From Aphis gossypii (lineage: Eukaryota > Arthropoda > Insecta > Hemiptera > Aphididae), in NCBI RefSeq assembly GCF_020184175.1, contig NW_026082986.1, forward strand, positions 434,001-498,000: a DNA stretch of 64,000 nt, read 5' to 3'. Within the stretch, counting starts at the first letter, position 1. Each line of letters begins with the position of its first letter. Shown piece by piece: positions 57,784 to 64,000 of the stretch. The notes beneath the pieces were generated by a model. The model saw only the letters and a program-made list of their open reading frames with translations. It had not been told where the DNA came from and ran no database searches. The translations under genes were made by a program, and so were the position numbers.

Positions 57784-59200
57784 GATTATATCTGTACGAG
57801 ACTGTACGATTAAATTGAATTAGTGATTAAAATATAATTATTAATAATTTTTGAATTTCGTGCTTACACTTTACTACATTTTAATGGAAAATAAGCGTAA
57901 ACGAATAATAAATTATGATGATGTAAACCACATCGAAAAAAAAGTTAAAAATCCATGTTGTCGAAGATAAGTACATACTACATGTACGTTTTATTTTAAT
58001 ATTAAATATTAATTATTTTAATCTACGTTGCAGAAAATTCGCACGACGATGATACGATATTACAGTTAGGTTAGGTTAGGATATACAGTTAGTACTAAGT
58101 GTCTAAGTATACTAAATAACACGAAACTGTAAAATTGTAGATATACCGACATGCCGTTTAAAAATTTGATAAAAACAATATTCATAATTAAAACTTAAAC
58201 TCACTCTTAATAATCACATTTTTTAGATAAATAAGAATTTAATTTAAATTGGAATTAAAAAAAAAAAAAAGTATTTATTGAGCAAAAAATGTTGTTTTAG
58301 AAATTTTAATTCTTCAAAAATAAAGTTATGAGTCCATTATGCAGTAAAAAAAAAATAACCGTATGAAATTCAGGGTCATGCAATTGAATTTATCATTGAA
58401 TATTGGAGTTAAAACAACTTATTCCCAATTAATTATAAATGAACAAGTAATCAACAAAAACGAAACTCAATAAAAAATTGTACTCATTAAGTGAATAATA
58501 TATACCTAGCACAATGAAAAATGTGTTTCTTCTACAATTTTTATCTAAAACAAATATGTATAATGCAAAATAAAAATTAAATAGGTACTTATCTTAATTC
58601 AAAACGAATGGTTTATAGACCATATTCTTTGAGTTCAATTCACTAAGAATTATTCCATATTTTAATAATTACATAACTTTGACAAATCTTTATTTTTAAA
58701 TTTATTATGAGAAAATGAAGTGGTCAATAAATCTTATAAAAGTATAGCTATTTAATTGGAGCTCTTAAAATAATGTTAAAATTTAATGTTTAAATATTAA
58801 TTTTACTTAATATGTTTAAAAATTATAATAATATTTTATTGAAAACAAAACAAACAAACAAAAATATATATCAAACGTTTTAAGTGGTCACCAATTTAAG
58901 GTTAAGTACAGCTTAGTAAATTTACATTCAGCAGAACCAATTATTGTTTGTTGCTAGCTTTAATTTTATAGTAAACTATAACCTATTATAAAATATTAAG
59001 TTAAGTTTAATACCATAGATGATCTTCTAAATGTGTATAATTATTTAAATTTAAAATCAAGTTATACGCTTTTTTAAACTTTAATATTTTATAATGTGAT
59101 AAGTTATATTACAACTAACGTCATATATAAAAAAATATTACTTGTAATGCAGTGAATATGAAAACAGAAATTTTAAATTTTAAACAACAAAAAAAAAATA
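57784..59200. other. AT-rich spacer with a possible short exon
   Basis: ATG at 57,882 opens MENKRKRIINYDDVNHIEKK and stops at TAA after 28 codons, near a weak donor. It could be a first exon of an unrecognised element gene. AATGAACAAGTAATCAACAA at about 58,440 recurs near 59,489. Confidence 0.3.
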
Positions 59201-59890
59201 AAAATAATGAATATTTTTTCATCACACAATGATGGATATTCTACAAAAAAAAAAAAAGAAAACAAGTTATGTCTCGCAAACGCAAAACGTGAGCATTACA
59301 GGGATAATATTTTAACATTGAAATCAACTAATGAACCACCTCGTCATAGAATCAAGATGATTGTAAGTATAAGTTTTGAAAACATAATTAATTCTAAAGT
59401 AGTATTTACTTTTTTATTAAGATTAAATCTATAACAAATGCTACAAATGCTAGTGGAGTTATGACAACTTATTTCAAATTAATCATAAATGAACAAGTTA
59501 TCAACAAAAACGAAACCGAATAAAAAATTGTATTCATTAAGTGAATTTTAATAGTACATTGAAAAATGTTTTTCTTCTATATTTTTAATGTAAAATTAAA
59601 TTTATATTATTAAATTATCTAAATTAAACATGTAGGTATAATTATTATTAATATTGTTATGTAGGTTATTTTTCATTAAATAGTAAGTAAAAATACATAA
59701 GTAATCAATGTAAAATTACTGCAGTATTTCTATTGCCCTTAATTTTTCCTATAAATGTTGTGATATGTTAGTAGTACTTAGTACCAATTTATTATAGTAC
59801 CACGAACATATTGAACATTTTTTCATCACACAATGATGGATATTCTGCAAAAAAAAAAACAAAACAAATTATGTCTCGCAAACGCGACAA
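59200..59890 (+). repeat. Local direct repeat
   Basis: TTTTTTCATCACACAATGAT followed by GGATATTCT, an A run and TTATGTCTCGCAAACGC occurs at 59,213-59,283 and again at 59,818-59,888. The first copy lies in a 75-codon ORF (PPRHRIKMI) that I do not recognise. The blocks around 58,440 and 59,489 are likewise duplicated, suggesting a roughly 1-kb ancestral duplication. Confidence 0.55.
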
Positions 59891-60091
59891 TAATAGGTAG
59901 GTACTATACATAGTACACACACCGCACTGTGTATATAGGTAAACGAAATATAATAATTATCCAAAACCATAGGCCGCGTCGCCGCGATACGGACCATATA
60001 CGCAAAACTGCAGGCTTTTAATACGTAATGCTAAGACGGGTTTGATGTACTCGTCACAAAGTCGCCGTTATATCTGCGTTGTTAAATTAAG

Positions 60092-60215
60092 CAAATCAAT
60101 ATATCCCGGTCCGAACAATTGGACTTGGTTAATTCAAAATCGAAATTAAAAATTCGAGTTAACCAAGTCCATCTGTATTTATACATAGAGTAACGTTTGT
60201 CATACATTTTTTTCC
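60092..60215. repeat. Short inverted-repeat element
   Basis: GGACTTGGTTAATTC and GAGTTAACCAAGTCC face each other with about 20 bases between. Same family as 52,255-52,385. Confidence 0.65.
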
Positions 60216-60846
60216 TTTAAGTATTTAATTCCAAATTTTCAAATTTTTAGTAATAAACTAATAACTAATAAGTAACTTTCGAATGTTTCCTCGTGTCCTC
60301 GTTATAAAACATGTTAACATCTTCTTGATCATGATGAATTTAAACAAATCAAAAATATATTCTTCTTTGTCAAAGTCAAATTATACATAAATATATTTTA
60401 CTTCAAAGACGAGATTTTAAATTTTGTTGTTTTAAAAAACTAATTTGAAAATATTTTAAACTTTTACCCGTATAAGATGATGGAAATTTGGAAAATGTGA
60501 TAGCTTGGTATAGTGAACCAGCGATTCCTTATACATATTCTTGAAATAATGAAGAAAATTACATGCTAAATGATAATATTATTAATTGTGATGTAGACGA
60601 TGACGACATAATTACCATTGTGTGTAACTATATTATTATTCATATGTTTTATTTATACCAATACCTATAAGTGTGCTTATTTAAAATACCTATACATAAG
60701 TATTAAGTATAAAATACTACATCATCAGGCAAATTTTAGAAAATTTTTGTCCACCAGTTTCAAAAGTATGCTGTTAGTTTTGATATTAAGTAAATTGCCC
60801 TTTTATTATTATTATTATTATTTGTAGAGCCACGCTCACGCGCTCA
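60216..60846. other. AT-rich spacer
   Basis: No gene recognised; ends in a TTA/TTAT simple repeat at about 60,803-60,823. Confidence 0.4.
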
Positions 60847-60964
60847 ATATGTTTCTTAATACTTATAGTAATTTAAAAACAAAAAAAATGTTCTATGAAA
60901 GTCGATTCCCAAAGGTGAAGTATATTTTTAGTAGATCATAACCAAAAAAATTTAGGCACCCCTG
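60847..60964. mobile_element. Partial hAT-type MITE
   Basis: Matches the right 120 bp of the 47,315-47,513 element (ATATGTTTCTTAATA; GAAAGTCGATTCCCAAAGGT), ending TAGGCACCCCTG. The left end is missing. Confidence 0.7.
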
Positions 60965-62570
60965 TTATACATCATTATCGGTTTAATTGGGTTGTGATAA
61001 CCAATTTCTAGATAACGATGTAAAATACAGTACGCTTGTTTAATTAATATTAATTAATATTAATACTTTTTGGTAAAACATTGTTGACACGTTTAATGAA
61101 AAAAATCATTATTCGTGGATTATCCGCGGAATTCGCTTACCCTATGTCATACGCCATCATCCTATTCCACGGATAATCGAGAGTACACTCTACTCTTCAG
61201 TCTACACTGTACATGAATATTTTTTCATTGCTTAAGATAATTAGACATTATTTAAAACGGCTAGAATAGAAAGTGTTGTAATTAACTTAGAAAAATATAG
61301 TCATTGTCATTATTGACTTCAGACTTGTGATAAACTAAAATAATTAACTATCAATATAGTCGCTAAAATACATATTCTATACCTAATTTATATACCATGA
61401 TACTATATGCAATCTATTGATTATACTTGTAACTGTCAAATATATAATATGATTTGAGTCAAGAATTTTATTTCAAAAATTTTAATTGGTATACTTAATA
61501 ATTTTTAAAGTATGCGCCAAATCGAAATAATCATTTTAAAATCAGAAGTCCAAATTGGTTTACAATTATACATTAAGTGGTTTAATGTTAAAATATGAGT
61601 GTAAAAAGGGCAAGAGTTTAAACTGAATTTTTTTCGGCACTACTTATTATATTTTATTAAAATTATTTAATTATTATAATTATAATTCTTATTATTATAA
61701 TTTAATTACTACATTAAAATATTTCAATATAGTTATAGGGTGTGCTGCTATAACTATCATATTAGCTTAATTTTCAATTTTCGAATGTATTTTGTATACC
61801 GTATATTAAGTTATTCAAATTCTGTCAAGTAATAAATCCTGTTTTTGTTAATGATAAGATTATCTTGCGGCTTGTACTATATTAAAGTGTTAAAGATATA
61901 TTCCTACTCGATTACAATCATTATAATGGCCCGACCTCTTTTTTGAAAAATGTGGTCAGTAAGCCACTTTATATTAACATCATATAACTTTTATTATGAG
62001 TAAATGAATATTTCACACCCTCTCCTCACAATTTGAATATTCTTTTTACACCAATAAATATTGAGGCAACAAAGTTTTAAAATTGCCCAACCACCTTTTA
62101 AAAACTTCGGCGCCACTGATAACATGGTATATTTAAAATAAGACTGTAATAATTATTATATAATTATCAAATAAAAATGTATAAGGTCCAAATTAAATTT
62201 AAAAATTAATTTATGGTTTATGTTAGACAACGCGAGAAAATGATATTAGATATTTAAGTGAAGTAAATAATTATTCAAAATTAAATGCTTAAAAACTATT
62301 GGATTTCTTTAAAAAAAAATGTATATTAATAAATTATATAAATATAATGTTTATAAAATTTAAGTCTTGAATTTAATTCTGGTAGGTACCTATTTTCGGG
62401 TTTGTTATGATTGTCTTTCATTTTTTTTTTTTAGGCTCATTTTTTTAGCAAAACCATCAACAACAAAACTTATTAGGTTTACTCATTACTTACTTTTTCT
62501 GAACTTCAGCTTTGGCAATAATGTAGGTACATAAGTGTGTGGAACACTTAAAATTATATACGTACGATAG
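60965..62570. other. AT-rich spacer, nothing recognised
   Basis: No coding similarity. Small palindromic AT tracts (AATATTAATTAATATTAAT near 61,045) are present. Confidence 0.4.
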
Positions 62571-62919
62571 GGCCTCCGTACTAAGAATCCTACAGGTGGT
62601 GGTTGCAACAACCGGGACTTAGCAACGCGTCTACCGTCCAAACACTTATCATGATGTATATTTCAAACATCTTTATATAAATATAATATATATTGTAGTT
62701 TACACATTCATGTTATTCATCTAAAACTATACACCACTTTGCGCAAACATAGATGCATGTATAATACTATATATTGTTTAAAATACTAGTGATACTTGCA
62801 TTCTTTTTTTTTTTTTAATGATTTTTTTCAAGCCAGGTAACTATGACCATTAGCTGTTTGTGCATTTTTAGTGTGGCATAGGGTACGATTAGTTAAGACA
62901 CGTGTATGCGTGGCAAGGG

Positions 62920-62985
62920 TTTTTACCACTACAATTCCCAGGTGGTCACCCATCCGGAAACTAGTAGCAGAGGTGCTTGCTCTCA
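62920..62985 (-). repeat. 5S-rRNA-like sequence (5S pseudogene or 5S-derived SINE)
   Basis: The minus strand reads GAGCAAGCACCTC ... CTAGTTTCCGGATGGGTGAC then CACCTGGGAA, which follows the 3' half of insect 5S rRNA (GGATGGGTGACCGCCTGGGAA and its upstream TTAGTAC). The 5' half and the 3' closing stem do not match, so it is not a functional 5S gene. A SINE with a 5S-like head or a partial pseudogene are both possible. Confidence 0.6.
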
Positions 62986-63069
62986 ATCAACTATCAAGTT
63001 GCATCATTTACGCAGTCACCACGACAAGTCATATTTATAAGCCACACACTTGCATTCGTTGGCTGTAAC

Positions 63070-64000
63070 ATGGTAATAATGGATAATATTCAAATTTATA
63101 TACGTCATACAAGTTTGCAGGATGCCATTCCCTCCAGTGGCCTTACACATACTAACTAAACAATATAGGACTTCCTGGTTGTTTTCCAATCCAATTTTCC
63201 AATATATGCCTAACACATCTACACTTGATAATTTAAACTTTGAGAACATTGTAACATTGTTCATGTTAGAGGTTTAAAATATTTTCATTCGATTAACAAA
63301 AATCATAAATACAGCCATATTTATAATATTATTATTTATTAAAACTAACCAGTGTACAAAAAATTTTCAATACATAATGATAAACCACCCGTATGTGAAA
63401 ATTTATAATATATAAACATCGTACACAAGATGTGTGTACTTAAATAACATTCCATCATTGTGATAGTAAATATATTGATAGGTTGTATCAGGTTGTATTA
63501 GGTTGTTTTTTTTCAATTCATACATACAGTCAAACTTTTGTATCAGTAGCTTTGTTGTATTAACTCAAGGCTTAAATTTTATAAACATTAATAATATTAT
63601 AAATAAATATAAGAAACTTTCAAAAATAAAATAAAATCCTGCTATTATATGTTTAAAATAATACAAATGAACATTAAACTGTTATGATAAAAATTATGTC
63701 TGTGATACTCATGCTTTTATACCAAAATGACATAAACTTCTAAAAGCCCTAATTTATAGTTTTGAAATAAAAATATATACATAAATTTAATTAATCTTTT
63801 ATAATAATTTAAGTAATTTTTTTTAATACTTTATTTTAAATATAGGTACATTATTCTTATAAATTAACTCTTATACTAAAAACTATCACTAAGCTTTCCC
63901 TTCAATATAATACGTAATTATTCTTTTTAAAAATGGCTATTGTACATAATATTCATTAGGTATATACTATATTAAAATATTTAAATGTAATATAATACAA
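63070..64000. other. AT-rich spacer to the window end
   Basis: No gene, RNA or repeat boundary recognised. AGGTTGTATCAGGTTGTATT near 63,480 is a two-unit short tandem. Confidence 0.4.

Noticed and set aside
59207..59434. 75-codon ORF with PPRHRIKMI
   Set aside because: Overlaps a local direct repeat; the paired copy at 59.82 kb is not open, and no family was recognised, so it is not called a gene.
1..64000. CRISPR arrays, bacterial operons or phage genes
   Set aside because: Spliced genes, eukaryotic transposon families and base composition show eukaryotic DNA; no regularly spaced direct-repeat array was seen.

Overview
The window is AT-rich eukaryotic DNA, very probably from an aphid or a close hemipteran relative. 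This is an inference from the element families present: Helitrons with spliced Rep/helicase genes, a pogo-type element with a PHD tail, FLYWCH/MULE remnants and inhibitor-of-apoptosis (BIR/RING) fragments, all in long AT-rich spacers. I see no convincing host gene. Nearly everything readable is a mobile element, element debris or a recent segmental duplication.

Layout. 0.8-1.4 kb: MULE transposase remnant. 1.8-5.0 kb: broken R1-clade non-LTR retrotransposon. 6.0-7.9 kb: Helitron ends in both orientations. 7.9-13.1 kb: a nearly intact autonomous Helitron (three coding exons, Rep HUH plus Pif1-type helicase) with three inactivating lesions. It is interrupted at 13,152-22,319 by a 9.2-kb TA-flanked element with terminal inverted repeats of about 0.67-0.70 kb. 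That element carries an intact spliced DD41D Tc1/mariner-type transposase on the minus strand and, diverging from it, a many-exon coiled-coil gene of unknown function. It was itself later invaded by a deleted Helitron (14,259-15,938). The outer Helitron resumes at 22,322 and a Helitron 3' end lies at 22,986.

25.8-26.4 kb holds histone-type 3' stem-loops without a histone ORF. 27,680-31,683 is, to my reading, the best candidate for an under-described system: a complete 4.0-kb DNA transposon with 30-bp TIRs, an ATAT target duplication, repeated TIR-like subterminal motifs and an intact four-exon, 713-residue protein with a probable RNase-H-like D-D-E core. I associate the protein with the uncharacterised DUF7869 group. 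A related empty site for this insertion lies at about 7.5-7.8 kb. 32.8-33.9 kb is a FLYWCH/MULE pseudogene with substituted catalytic residues.

34.9-57.8 kb is a cluster of duplicated IAP fragments. Two near-identical 3.7-kb copies (A 34,921-39,260; B 53,224-56,954), a partial third (C 57,038-57,783) and an older decayed copy (44.6-50.1 kb) surround a 3.06-kb pogo-type element at 40,057-43,118. Copy A alone carries a 597-bp hAT-type MITE with an 8-bp target duplication, and the B/C junction is filled by 70 bp from the pogo element's coding region. Several other small hAT-type MITEs have clear ends. The last 6 kb are mostly featureless, apart from a 5S-rRNA-like sequence near 62.95 kb and short repeats.

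Exon joins were read by eye from splice consensus and reading frame. Identities and family names come from recognition, not from searches.
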